This document shows positions 1 through 8,568 of a stretch of 40,923 nucleotides of DNA, in pieces; position 1 is the stretch's first letter; each line of letters opens with the position of its first letter. The stretch is from Aquirhabdus sp. (lineage in GTDB: Bacteria > Pseudomonadota > Gammaproteobacteria > Pseudomonadales > Moraxellaceae). A program made the position numbers and the translations under genes. Location of the stretch: NCBI GenBank assembly GCA_030149815.1, contig JASLHI010000013.1, positions 1 to 40,923 of the forward strand, read 5' to 3'. Under the pieces are notes generated by a model. That model did no database searches and was not told the origin of the DNA. It saw nothing but the letters and a program-made list of their open reading frames with translations.

Positions 1-1224
1 CTGAAACGCGGCCTGCCAGTGACCAACACCAACGGCCCGATCACCGTGCCCGTGGGTGATGCGACTCTGGGTCGTATCATGGATGTACTGGGTCGTCCTA
101 TCGACGAAGCCGGTCCAGTTGAAACCAAAGACCATTGGGCAATCCATCGCCCAGCACCGACCTACGCTGAACAAGCGGGTTCAACCGAAATCCTGGAAAC
201 CGGTATCAAAGTCATCGACTTGCTGTGCCCGTTCGCCAAGGGTGGTAAAGTTGGTCTGTTCGGTGGTGCGGGTGTAGGTAAAACCGTTAACATGATGGAA
301 CTCATCAACAACATCGCTAAAGCACACAGTGGTTTGTCTGTGTTTGCAGGTGTGGGTGAGCGTACTCGTGAAGGAAACGACTTCTACCATGAAATGAAAG
401 ACTCTGGCGTTCTTGATAAAGTTGCCATGGTTTATGGTCAGATGAATGAGCCGCCGGGTAACCGTTTACGCGTTGCGTTGACTGGTTTGACCATGGCTGA
501 ATACTTCCGTGACGAAAAAGATGAAAACGGCAAAGGCCGTGACGTATTGTTGTTCGTTGACAACATCTATCGTTACACCTTGGCAGGTACTGAAGTATCT
601 GCACTCTTGGGTCGTATGCCATCAGCGGTAGGTTATCAGCCTACTCTCGCTGAAGAAATGGGTGTACTGCAAGAGCGTATTACTTCAACTCAAGCTGGTT
701 CGATTACTTCAATTCAAGCGGTTTATGTTCCAGCCGACGACTTGACAGATCCATCACCAGCAACGACCTTCGCTCACTTGGATGCGACTGTTGTTCTGTC
801 GCGTGATATCGCGTCATTGGGTATTTACCCAGCGGTTGATCCATTAGATTCAACTTCACGTCAGCTTGATCCAGGCATCGTTGGTGAAGAGCACTATACT
901 GTTGCACGTGGTGTACAAACCATTCTGCAACGTTATAAAGAACTCAAAGACATCATTGCGATCTTGGGTATGGATGAGTTGGCTGAAGAAGATAAGTTGG
1001 TCGTTTACCGTGCACGTAAAATCCAACGCTTCTTGTCACAACCGTTCCACGTTGCTGAAGTGTTCACTGGTTCACCAGGTAAGTTGGTATCATCGAAAGA
1101 TACGATTGCTGGCTTTAAAGGTATTATTGCTGGTGACTACGACCACATGCCAGAACAAGCGTTCTACATGGTCGGTGGCATCGAAGAAGCTGTTGCTAAA
1201 GCTGAAAAGCTCGCAGCTAAATAA
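1..1224 (+). CDS. atpD: ATP synthase F1 subunit beta (5' end outside window)
   Basis: Catalytic subunit of the F1 sector of the F1Fo ATP synthase, which makes ATP on the cytoplasmic face of the inner membrane. The reading frame is open from base 1, and 407 residues are visible against about 460 to 470 for the family, so only the N-terminal beta-barrel part is missing. Visible motifs are the Walker A loop GGAGVGKT (nt 262-285), Walker B DVLLFVDNIYR (nt 541-573) and the alpha/beta signature PAVDPLDSTS (nt 829-858). It is followed 24 bases later by atpC, the usual end of the atp operon. An ATG-like or GTG start inside the window would be wrong because the upstream codons are conserved AtpD sequence. 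The identification is secure. Confidence 0.98.
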   Translation: MKRGLPVTNTNGPITVPVGDATLGRIMDVLGRPIDEAGPVETKDHWAIHRPAPTYAEQAGSTEILETGIKVIDLLCPFAKGGKVGLFGGAGVGKTVNMMELINNIAKAHSGLSVFAGVGERTREGNDFYHEMKDSGVLDKVAMVYGQMNEPPGNRLRVALTGLTMAEYFRDEKDENGKGRDVLLFVDNIYRYTLAGTEVSALLGRMPSAVGYQPTLAEEMGVLQERITSTQAGSITSIQAVYVPADDLTDPSPATTFAHLDATVVLSRDIASLGIYPAVDPLDSTSRQLDPGIVGEEHYTVARGVQTILQRYKELKDIIAILGMDELAEEDKLVVYRARKIQRFLSQPFHVAEVFTGSPGKLVSSKDTIAGFKGIIAGDYDHMPEQAFYMVGGIEEAVAKAEKLAAK

Positions 1225-1248
1225 GACCATTAAGCAGGAGAACGCCAC

Positions 1249-1665
1249 ATGGCAACCTTACATTGTGATGTAGTTAGCGTAAGTGGCTCGATTTTCAGCG
1301 GCAATATTAGCATGCTGATTGCTGATGGTGTTGCAGGGCAAATGGGGATATTACCAGGGCATACGCCTTTGGTAACCTTACTCAAGCCAAGCACGCTGCG
1401 GGTTCAGGATGCTAATGGTCATGAAGAGCAGATTTATGTATCGGGTGGCGTACTTGAAGTACAGCCACACGTTGTAACCGTTTTGGCGGATACGGCGATA
1501 CGTGCTGCAAACTTGGATGAAGCTAAAATCTTGGAAGCGCGTCAGCAAGCGGAAAACTTGCTGGCGAACCAAAAAGGTGATTTTGACTCTGCAGCTGCAT
1601 TAGCCACATTGGCAGAAACAGCAGCTCAGCTTCAAACCATCCGCCGTTATCAAAATCGTGCTTAA
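1249..1665 (+). CDS. atpC: ATP synthase F1 subunit epsilon
   Basis: Regulatory central-stalk subunit of the F1Fo ATP synthase; it couples rotation to catalysis and inhibits ATP hydrolysis. At 138 residues it has the normal length. The N-terminal beta-sandwich is recognisable from DVVSVSGSIFSG and the segment MGILPGHTPLVT (about residues 34-45), and it ends in a two-helix, Ala/Gln-rich C-terminal domain. The start ATG has a good AGGAG ribosome-binding site (gcaggagaacgccac before the ATG). It is the last gene of the atp operon and is followed by a strong terminator. Confidence 0.97.
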   Translation: MATLHCDVVSVSGSIFSGNISMLIADGVAGQMGILPGHTPLVTLLKPSTLRVQDANGHEEQIYVSGGVLEVQPHVVTVLADTAIRAANLDEAKILEARQQAENLLANQKGDFDSAAALATLAETAAQLQTIRRYQNRA

Positions 1666-1688
1666 TTCCGGATTAACAGATGTGTCAT

Positions 1689-1717
1689 AAAAAAAGCAGC
1701 TCATGAGCTGCTTTTTT
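1689..1717. terminator. Bidirectional intrinsic terminator after atpC
   Basis: Perfect self-complementary stem GCAGCTCATGAGCTGC flanked by an A-run on the left and a T-run on the right. It can therefore act for atpC on the plus strand and for the convergent hydrolase gene on the minus strand. Confidence 0.9.
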
Positions 1718-1760
1718 GTTGGATCAATTTTTAGTGGTCACTTGATATTTCTTGAGGCCG

Positions 1761-3068
1761 TTAACTTGCTAAAGCCGATTTCTCGGAGATAGTCTGAGTG
1801 ACTTTAGGTGGTTGTTTCGGCTTAGGCGCGAGCCATAAAAGAACTTGATCAATAACACGCTGGCTATATTGCAGTTGCATATGATCAACACCATAGAAAA
1901 CAACTTTACGATCTTGTGGGATATTGAGTTGATATTCTGGATTAGCGTGTTCGCCCAGAGCGCTTTTGACGCTGACTAAATAGTCGCCAACAGTTTCGCG
2001 AGCTTTAGAGTGAATATTTTCACGCTCAATGGTGCCAGCGATAAAGTAGGCTTTGATATTCGATGGCAGTGGTGCTGGTCGACGGTTATCAGCAAAGTCA
2101 CCTCGACGTCCAGATTTTAGATGTTCCCAATCATCGTCACGTATGCTGCCCCAACGTAAGTCAATAATGCCTGCGCTACGGAGATCTCCGAGTCGAGCGA
2201 CTGTGCCTGCAAAAGGAATTTTACCGACTTTGTCGATAACCATATAGCCGAGACGTTCGAGCAGTGCGCCTTGATGCGGTGATCCAAGACACATCAAATG
2301 ATCAACCAAGAATATCCAATTAAAACCAGATTGCTTACCGTAGAACATGGCACTGCGAGAAACTAAGCCTCCCATGCTATGACCAATAATATCGAGATGA
2401 GTAATATCTGGATTTTTTATTGCAAGATCATTCAAGAGGTTCGAAAAAGATCGACCATTTAAGGAAATACGGCGTCCTGTGTTGTAGTTCAGATAAAGAA
2501 CAGTGCAGTCTTGTTGACGATAAATTTGCTCGCCCATGCTTTGATATTTACTCGGATACCAGCTATGCGTATCCATGCATAGGCCGTGAACCAAGATCAC
2601 GACTCGACCGCTGAGTGGACCTGTAAATACTTTGCCATGACGATCATAGACCAGCATCGGCAAGGCTAATGGATTGCAGTCATAAACTAAATGATCCCCC
2701 ATGATTCCGTTGAGGGCGCTGACGAGCATGTGTAGAGGTGGTGCGAGGGGTCTCTGAGCATGTTCATGGCTGGCGCGACCTAAGATGCGCAATCCATGTG
2801 CTGCATATTGCCCTGTATGTTTCATTACAAATTTGATGAACAAGTAGGTGCGGTCTGAAACGCCTTTTTGTAATGGAGTTTGGTTCTCTTCGCGATATAG
2901 TCCAACGGAGCGTAAAAATGTTTCACGATAGATTGCTTGAACGAATTCTGTGGTTCGGGCAACGCCAGTTGTTGCGAGTTGTGCCAGTCCTTCGATTAAA
3001 TCGCCTTGTGTAATGGCTGATTTACGTAAGCTGCAATAAGGTTCATGCAAGGGCGTTGGGCTAGGCAT
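1761..3068 (-). CDS. Alpha/beta-fold lipase/esterase-like hydrolase
   Basis: 435-residue alpha/beta hydrolase resembling triacylglycerol lipases and PGAP1-like esterases; the substrate is unknown. The oxyanion-side motif VILVHGLCMD lies at about residues 157-166 and the nucleophile elbow GHSMGG at about 229-234 (Ser 231). It is followed by CLGSPHQGALLE, typical of lipases acting on bulky esters, and a late VDHMQLQYS segment probably carries the catalytic His. The N-terminal 130 residues are helical and not diagnostic. There is no clear signal peptide. The ATG at 3068 is chosen because GAGAG lies just upstream; an ATG at 3110 would add 14 residues but has no visible ribosome-binding site. It stands alone, convergent with atpC. 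Confidence 0.85.
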   Translation of the reverse strand: MPSPTPLHEPYCSLRKSAITQGDLIEGLAQLATTGVARTTEFVQAIYRETFLRSVGLYREENQTPLQKGVSDRTYLFIKFVMKHTGQYAAHGLRILGRASHEHAQRPLAPPLHMLVSALNGIMGDHLVYDCNPLALPMLVYDRHGKVFTGPLSGRVVILVHGLCMDTHSWYPSKYQSMGEQIYRQQDCTVLYLNYNTGRRISLNGRSFSNLLNDLAIKNPDITHLDIIGHSMGGLVSRSAMFYGKQSGFNWIFLVDHLMCLGSPHQGALLERLGYMVIDKVGKIPFAGTVARLGDLRSAGIIDLRWGSIRDDDWEHLKSGRRGDFADNRRPAPLPSNIKAYFIAGTIERENIHSKARETVGDYLVSVKSALGEHANPEYQLNIPQDRKVVFYGVDHMQLQYSQRVIDQVLLWLAPKPKQPPKVTQTISEKSALAS

Positions 3069-3171
3069 AAGACTCTCAATAACGGTTATTACACAGTAGA
3101 AATACGGCATTAATAATGCGAAAGAGAAGTAGGAGGCATTTTAGTTTGAAACTGCCGTCGAAACATCCTGT

Positions 3172-3199
3172 ATTGTACTGTGTATGCTAAACGATTCAA
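3172..3199 (-). promoter_or_regulatory. Candidate sigma70 promoter for the hydrolase gene
   Basis: On the minus strand there is a -35-like TTGAAT (3199-3194), a 16-base spacer and a -10 TACAAT (3177-3172). It lies about 100 bases upstream of the chosen start of the lipase-like gene. The rest of the 3069-3439 gap holds no ORF and no other clear signal. Confidence 0.45.
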
Positions 3200-3439
3200 A
3201 AGTATGATTATCAGTGAACTGTTAGACACAATATAAACATATTCGACCCTAGCATAACACTAAAGTTCTTTTTGTGAACTGTTTATTCATTCCGTTCAAT
3301 TGACGAAAAGTGACTATGTGATGATTGTGTGATGGTTGATTGATAATCCTTTGATGTGTTGTGCAGCGTTATGATGCGCAGATGTGGTAAATTCTCAGTT
3401 ATTCGATCAGTGACTTCTTAGGGATATTTCATATTTATT

Positions 3440-4021
3440 ATGCAACTGATTTATATCCATGGTTTAAATAGCGATGCCCAATCTCCAAAAGGCCAGATGC
3501 TGGCAGATTGGTGCGCGATTCATCGCCCTGAAATTAAGGTGGTTCGCCCTGATCTTAACTTACCGCCCATGCAAGTGATGGCTATATTGAGCCAACTCAT
3601 TGAAAGCGATCCAAATACAGGTTTAGTTGGTAGTTCACAGGGCGGTTTTTTTGCAACAGCTTGCGTGGCCAAGTTTGGTGTGAAAGCGGTGCTAGTGAAT
3701 CCGTCTGTGCGTCCTTTTGAAACGTTGAAGCGTTTCTTTGCAAATGGTCATCATGGGCATACGACGCCTGGTGGTTGGACGATTACCCAAAGTGATTTAG
3801 CAGACTTTGCGACTTTATTTAATCCTGTCCCGCTTCATCCTGAGAATATCCTTGTATTATTAAAACAGGGGGATGAAGTGTTAGATTACCGTGTTGCCGA
3901 AGGGTATTATGGTCAAGATAGCGCGCAGTGTTCGATGGTTATCGAGTCAGGGGGTGATCATTTCATGCATGATATGGCCGATAAGATTCCCTTGATGATT
4001 GATTTTTTATTTACAGCATAA
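3440..4021 (+). CDS. yqiA: YqiA-like alpha/beta-fold esterase
   Basis: 193-residue small esterase of the YqiA/YcfP (UPF0227) family, known as acyl-CoA/short-ester hydrolases. It begins with the family's MQLIYIHGLNSD. It carries the nucleophile elbow GSSQGG (Ser 66), an acid residue in KQGDEVLDY and a terminal His in ESGGDHFMHD, so the full Ser-Asp-His triad can be placed. It ends 22 bases before parE. The yqiA-parE adjacency is also seen in E. coli, which supports the name. The physiological substrate is not evident. Confidence 0.88.
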   Translation: MQLIYIHGLNSDAQSPKGQMLADWCAIHRPEIKVVRPDLNLPPMQVMAILSQLIESDPNTGLVGSSQGGFFATACVAKFGVKAVLVNPSVRPFETLKRFFANGHHGHTTPGGWTITQSDLADFATLFNPVPLHPENILVLLKQGDEVLDYRVAEGYYGQDSAQCSMVIESGGDHFMHDMADKIPLMIDFLFTA

Positions 4022-4043
4022 TGAATGAAGGATTACGTGTTTA

Positions 4044-5921
4044 GTGACTCAATATACTGCTGAATCCCTTGAGGTTCTTTCTGGTCTAGATCCTGTTCGC
4101 CGTCGTCCTGGGATGTACACTGATACCACGCGTCCCAATCATTTGGCGCAAGAAGTCATTGATAATGCTGTCGATGAAGCATTGGCAGGTCATGCCAATC
4201 AGGTCGAAGTCATCCTCTATAAAGATGGTTCGTTGTCGGTACAAGACAATGGGCGCGGTATGCCAGTCGATATTCATCCGGAATATGGTCAGAGTGGTGT
4301 CGAAATCATCATGACCAAGCTGCATGCGGGGGGTAAATTTTCAACCGATAATTATCAGTTTTCTGGTGGTTTGCACGGTGTTGGAATATCTGTGGTGAAT
4401 GCGCTGTCTACCAAAGTGGATGTCAGTGTATTACGCGGTGGCAGTCAGTATCAGATGAGCTTCGAACATGGTGAAAAAGTCACTGATTTGACAGCGAAAG
4501 AAGGATTTCCAAAACGCCAGAGTGGAACATTAGTGCGATTCTGGCCTGATGCCAAGTATTTTGATAGCGCGAAATTTTCTGTTCGGGCACTGAAGCATAA
4601 TTTAAAAGCCAAGGCTGTACTCTCTGCAGGTTTAAAAGTCATCTTCACTGATGAAGAAAGCGGTGAAAAACTCACTTGGCAATTTGAAAATGGCTTGGTG
4701 GATTATCTTAAAGATGAGTTACAAGGGCGCGAGACGGTTCCGCTAGAGCCATTTTCAGCGAGTGGAAAGGCGGAGCGTGCGGCATGTGAGTTTGTGGTGT
4801 GCTGGTCGGCAGAAGATGGCGATAGTATTCAAGAGAGCTATGTGAATTTGATTCCAACCGCGCAAGGCGGTACGCATGTCAATGGTTTGCGCACAGGCAC
4901 GACTGATGCACTGCGTGAATTTTGTGAGATGCGTAACTTATTGCCACGCAATATGAAATTATCTGGCGATGACGTCTGGGATGGTGTGAATTTTATTCTG
5001 TCGCTTAAGTTTCAAGAGCCCCAGTTTTCAGGTCAAACCAAAGAAAGACTTTCAAGTCGTGAAGCTGCACCAATTGTGCAGAGTATTGCCAAAGATGCGT
5101 TTTCACTCTGGCTCAATAAAAATCCTGAAGTGGGTACGCGTTTAGCCGAAATGGCCATTGAGCGTGCAGGTCGTCGTTTGAAAGCGGCTAAGAAAGTTGA
5201 GCGTAAGAAGATCGTTTCTGGCCCTGCATTACCTGGGAAACTTGCGGATTGCTCAGGTGCAACGCGTGAAGATACTGAATTGTTCCTTGTTGAAGGAGAT
5301 TCTGCGGGTGGAAGCGCGAAGCAAGCACGAAATCGTATGTTTCAAGCGATTATGCCGTTGCGCGGTAAGATTCTGAACACGTGGGAAGTATCGAGTAATG
5401 AGGTACTGGCATCACAAGAAGTACATGATATTGCGATTGCCATTGGCGTTGATCCGGGTAGCGATGATTTATCAGAGTTACGTTATGGCAAGATTTGTAT
5501 TCTTGCGGATGCGGATTCGGATGGGTTGCACATTGCGACGTTATTGTGCGCGCTATTTGTGAAGCATTTCCCTGCTTTGATTGAGCAAGGGCACTTGTTT
5601 GTAGCGATGCCGCCGTTGTATCGGATTGATGCAGGGAAAGATGTGCATTACGCGCTCGATGATGACGAGCTGCAGGGGATTTTGGCAAAGATTAAAGGCA
5701 AAGTGCCACAAATTACCAGATTCAAGGGGTTAGGTGAGATGAATCCATTGCAGTTGCGTGAAACGACGATGGATCCCGATACACGCCGATTGGTACAACT
5801 TGATTTGGACGATACACATGCGACCAATCATTTACTCGATAAGTTGCTTGCTAAGAAACGCGCGCCAGATCGTAAAACATGGTTGGAAGATAAAGGTAAT
5901 TTAGCGGACATCATGGTGTAG
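4044..5921 (+). CDS. parE: DNA topoisomerase IV subunit B
   Basis: ATPase subunit of topoisomerase IV, the ParC2ParE2 enzyme that decatenates daughter chromosomes. 625 residues is normal for ParE. The GHKL ATPase motifs are present in order: QEVIDNAVDEAL, DNGRGMPVDIHP and GGLHGVGISVVNALS. The TOPRIM metal site is seen in EGDSAGGSAKQ (about residue 416) and DADSDGLH (about 488), followed by FKGLGEMNP. The start is a GTG with GAAGGA about 12 bases upstream, so initiation may be modest and coupled to yqiA. The partner parC lies 6.8 kb downstream, separated by the ECF operon. Confidence 0.97.
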   Translation: MTQYTAESLEVLSGLDPVRRRPGMYTDTTRPNHLAQEVIDNAVDEALAGHANQVEVILYKDGSLSVQDNGRGMPVDIHPEYGQSGVEIIMTKLHAGGKFSTDNYQFSGGLHGVGISVVNALSTKVDVSVLRGGSQYQMSFEHGEKVTDLTAKEGFPKRQSGTLVRFWPDAKYFDSAKFSVRALKHNLKAKAVLSAGLKVIFTDEESGEKLTWQFENGLVDYLKDELQGRETVPLEPFSASGKAERAACEFVVCWSAEDGDSIQESYVNLIPTAQGGTHVNGLRTGTTDALREFCEMRNLLPRNMKLSGDDVWDGVNFILSLKFQEPQFSGQTKERLSSREAAPIVQSIAKDAFSLWLNKNPEVGTRLAEMAIERAGRRLKAAKKVERKKIVSGPALPGKLADCSGATREDTELFLVEGDSAGGSAKQARNRMFQAIMPLRGKILNTWEVSSNEVLASQEVHDIAIAIGVDPGSDDLSELRYGKICILADADSDGLHIATLLCALFVKHFPALIEQGHLFVAMPPLYRIDAGKDVHYALDDDELQGILAKIKGKVPQITRFKGLGEMNPLQLRETTMDPDTRRLVQLDLDDTHATNHLLDKLLAKKRAPDRKTWLEDKGNLADIMV

Positions 5922-5975
5922 AGTTTGGGTTATTGGATAGTGAACTTTGTTGAAGAGTCCGAGCGCTATTGACAT

Positions 5976-6010
5976 AGAAGATATAACTTTTAGCATGAGT
6001 TATATCTTCT
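5976..6010. terminator. Hairpin between convergent parE and anti-sigma genes
   Basis: Perfect 12-bp inverted repeat AGAAGATATAAC / GTTATATCTTCT with an 11-base loop. A short T-rich tail (TTTATAT) follows on the plus strand. It is probably the parE terminator, but the tail is weak. Confidence 0.6.
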
Positions 6011-6051
6011 TTATATCTTAGAATTTTCTAGTTATGTAGCTGAAAAAACAA

Positions 6052-6831
6052 CTATGTACGGATAATTTTTCCTGTGTACAGTACTGCGCCAGTTGGTTGA
6101 CCCGTTGGTGAACCGTTCTTAGGCTCCAAACTAATTGCTAAAGTGACATCTTTGCTAATCAAATCTGCCGTGACTTTAGAGATGGTTGCCTGACCATTTG
6201 TTAAGTGAATGATGCCTAAGGAACGTGGTGCGCTCTTATCGTGGATGCTCCATAGCTCCAGATCACGATCAGATGGAACGGATTGTGCGTTGAGTACACT
6301 TAATATCAGTGACTGACCCTGCTGGCGAACAATCCACGCCGGGCTATTTTTATCCGTACTGAGCACTGCAACGTCACGCATGATTTGTGACTGCTGTGCA
6401 ACCATAGGCTGAACGATAGTGCTAAACTCTGGGCGAACAAAAAGAAATAATGTGAGACTTGCCGCTATTCCAGTGCTAATCCATGCAAAAGGCTTCCAAT
6501 AATTGTCATTAGATACAATTTGAGGATGATGGGGTTGATGTTTTATCGGAGTTGTTGATGTTTTTTCCATGAGGTTTACACCATCCAAGCGCGCTTCTAT
6601 TTTTTGCCAAACTTCTATAGGCACGGGCTGAGGATTGAGTAAATGAGTCAGCGGATTCAGACGACGTTCCCACGCATGAGTTAACGCGCGTAATTCTGGC
6701 TCTTGTTGTAAACGTGATTGAAAGCGTAAACGTGCCGAGGCTGATAGTGTACCCAACACATATTGAGCCGCAATCAGATTCAATGGTGGTTCGCCACCCT
6801 CTCGCTGCATGTCATTAAGAGTCGTATTCAT
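6052..6831 (-). CDS. RskA-like anti-sigma factor
   Basis: 259-residue single-pass membrane anti-sigma factor. The cytoplasmic N-terminal part carries AAQYVLGTLSASAR (about residues 21-34), typical of anti-sigma-K/RskA proteins. One membrane helix follows at about 115-132 (FAWISTGIAASLTLFLFV), then an extracytoplasmic RskA C-terminal domain with the ELWSIHDKSAPRSLG segment. Its start ATG overlaps the TGA of the sigma gene (ATGA), so it is translationally coupled and should hold that sigma factor at the membrane. An ATG five codons upstream (6846) is less likely. It is the last gene of the six-gene minus-strand operon. Confidence 0.88.
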   Translation of the reverse strand: MNTTLNDMQREGGEPPLNLIAAQYVLGTLSASARLRFQSRLQQEPELRALTHAWERRLNPLTHLLNPQPVPIEVWQKIEARLDGVNLMEKTSTTPIKHQPHHPQIVSNDNYWKPFAWISTGIAASLTLFLFVRPEFSTIVQPMVAQQSQIMRDVAVLSTDKNSPAWIVRQQGQSLILSVLNAQSVPSDRDLELWSIHDKSAPRSLGIIHLTNGQATISKVTADLISKDVTLAISLEPKNGSPTGQPTGAVLYTGKIIRT

Positions 6832-7376
6832 ATCGCCCCCATGCATTTTTTCAAGAAATCTAAGCCTCGTCTAATCCACGTTTTGGCAGAGCCCAAAGGC
6901 ACTGTCAGATGTGCGGCAACTTCTTGATGGGTCATGCCATCAAAAAATGCCAGTGATACACATTGTCGCTGCTGACTATCTAATCCTTCTAGACACACCG
7001 ATAGCAACTGATGATGGTCTTGATCTAGCACATGGCTCAATGGATCATCTTTCTCAGAAGCCAGTGCGTCATCATCGAGTAATGGCAATGTCTCTAGTGG
7101 TGTTCGGCGAATGCGATCAATACAGCGATTGCGCGTAATCGTCGACATCCAAGTTCGAACAGAACCCCGCTCAATGTCGTATTGATCGGCAGCATGCCAC
7201 AACGTCAGAAAAACTTCTTGCAACACTTCCTCCGCAGCATCTCGCTTACGGAGTAAACGCAGTGCAACTGCAAACAATTGCGGTGACGTTTGGTCATAGA
7301 GTTGGCGAAAAGCGTCACGGTCGCCTTGACCTATTTTGAGTAATAGCGCGCGCTCATCCAAAGCTGATGCAAACAT
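6828..7376 (-). CDS. ECF-type RNA polymerase sigma factor
   Basis: 182-residue extracytoplasmic-function sigma factor. Region 2 spans about residues 20-92 (DAAEEVLQEVFLTLWHA, then GSVRTWMSTITRNRCIDRIR with the -10 recognition helix). Region 4 spans about 125-178 (LDSQQRQCVSLAFFDGMTHQ, then VPLGSAKTWIRRGL as the -35 recognition helix). The ATG at 7376 is chosen because it overlaps the stop of the HupE-like gene as TAATG; a start 21 codons upstream would run into that gene. It is paired with the RskA-like anti-sigma factor. The position of this pair at the end of an operon of exported and membrane proteins suggests the system may control its own operon, which is inference. Confidence 0.93.
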   Translation of the reverse strand: MFASALDERALLLKIGQGDRDAFRQLYDQTSPQLFAVALRLLRKRDAAEEVLQEVFLTLWHAADQYDIERGSVRTWMSTITRNRCIDRIRRTPLETLPLLDDDALASEKDDPLSHVLDQDHHQLLSVCLEGLDSQQRQCVSLAFFDGMTHQEVAAHLTVPLGSAKTWIRRGLDFLKKCMGAI

Positions 7377-8566
7377 TATCCAGGTATCCAATTCAGATCG
7401 AGTATCCGCTGGGTCATCCACAATAACGCCAACACGCACGCTACCATCGAGCCGCCTTTAAACATGACTTGACGATAGAACACCATCGACCTTAAAGCTA
7501 GCGCTAAAGGGAAAAAGAACAAAATACATGTAATCTGCCCAAGCTCGATGCCAAAATTAAATGAAAACAATGCCATTAATCGAGCACCCGTATGCAGCGG
7601 CAAATCAGACAACGCACTGGCAAAGCCAAAGCCATGAATTAGACCAAAACAAAATGCAATACGAATCTGCTTCGCACCCAATATCGATGGGAAAATATTA
7701 TTGAGTGCGGCGACAGCAATCGAGAATGCAATTGCTGATTCAACCCAGCGTGAAGGCAGCGAAATAATATTCAATGCCGCAACGGTCAGCGTAATCGAAT
7801 GCGCCAAGGTAAATGCTGTTGCAATATAAAGCGTATGACGAACTGCGGTTGCTGAAGATTTGACAGGAACCCACTCATTGTCAATTCGGTGATAAACCGC
7901 AGGCAGTAACAAGCACAGCAAGAAAAGTAAATGGTCATAACCCGTCAGAATATGATGAATGCCTTCTTTGACATACGTCATAAAAGTCTCGCCAAGATCA
8001 CGGCTGGTATTCCCGAGCTCAGTCACACTCGGTGCAATCAGCCATGTTCGACTGGGCGCTTCAGGTTTATCTGCATCTTTTGAACTGATAATCAACCGAT
8101 GTCCACTATCGATATGATTCAACATCCGATAATCCAGCACCGTAGCTTTTGACTTACCACAGTCAATCGACAAATACGCCACGATATAAGACAACCCCGC
8201 GACTTGGTCAATCGCAAGGGGTTCACGTTGGCTATTCATCGTGCAGATGGTGGCACCTGATTTCCATTGTAAATTTTGTGCTAATAATGCTGTGATTGCG
8301 GAATCTTGTGCCTTGATTGCACCCCATGTGATCTGATTTTTTTCATTCACGCTCACAGGAACCAACAGCGCTAAATCTCGCACCGCCAGCCGATATTCAG
8401 CCGTCGCAATCGGACTATGATCATGTGTTTCAACAGCAAGGTAAGCCGTACTGAATTGATGTGCTTGCGCGCGGTTAAATGCTGATAAGACGATTAACCA
8501 AAATAAAATGGTGAGTGCGAATATCAGAGCGACTTTAGTGTGCTTTTGTCCTGTCATATTCTTCAT
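7376..8566 (-). CDS. HupE/UreJ-like membrane protein
   Basis: 396-residue inner-membrane protein of the HupE/UreJ_2 type. It has an N-terminal signal/anchor (LIFALTILFWLIVLSAF). A periplasmic domain of about 170 residues begins HQFSTAYLAVE. The C-terminal part is polytopic with the family's His-rich elements GIHHILTGYDHLLFL, FTLAHSITLTVAAL and FGLIHGFGFASAL. Relatives are linked to nickel/cobalt uptake, or only to hydrogenase or urease clusters; no such enzyme is in this window, so the transported substrate is unknown. The start has AGGA about six bases upstream and lies 2 bases after the TPR gene. Its stop overlaps the sigma factor start. Confidence 0.88.
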   Translation of the reverse strand: MKNMTGQKHTKVALIFALTILFWLIVLSAFNRAQAHQFSTAYLAVETHDHSPIATAEYRLAVRDLALLVPVSVNEKNQITWGAIKAQDSAITALLAQNLQWKSGATICTMNSQREPLAIDQVAGLSYIVAYLSIDCGKSKATVLDYRMLNHIDSGHRLIISSKDADKPEAPSRTWLIAPSVTELGNTSRDLGETFMTYVKEGIHHILTGYDHLLFLLCLLLPAVYHRIDNEWVPVKSSATAVRHTLYIATAFTLAHSITLTVAALNIISLPSRWVESAIAFSIAVAALNNIFPSILGAKQIRIAFCFGLIHGFGFASALSDLPLHTGARLMALFSFNFGIELGQITCILFFFPLALALRSMVFYRQVMFKGGSMVACVLALLWMTQRILDLNWIPG

Positions 8567-8568
8567 GA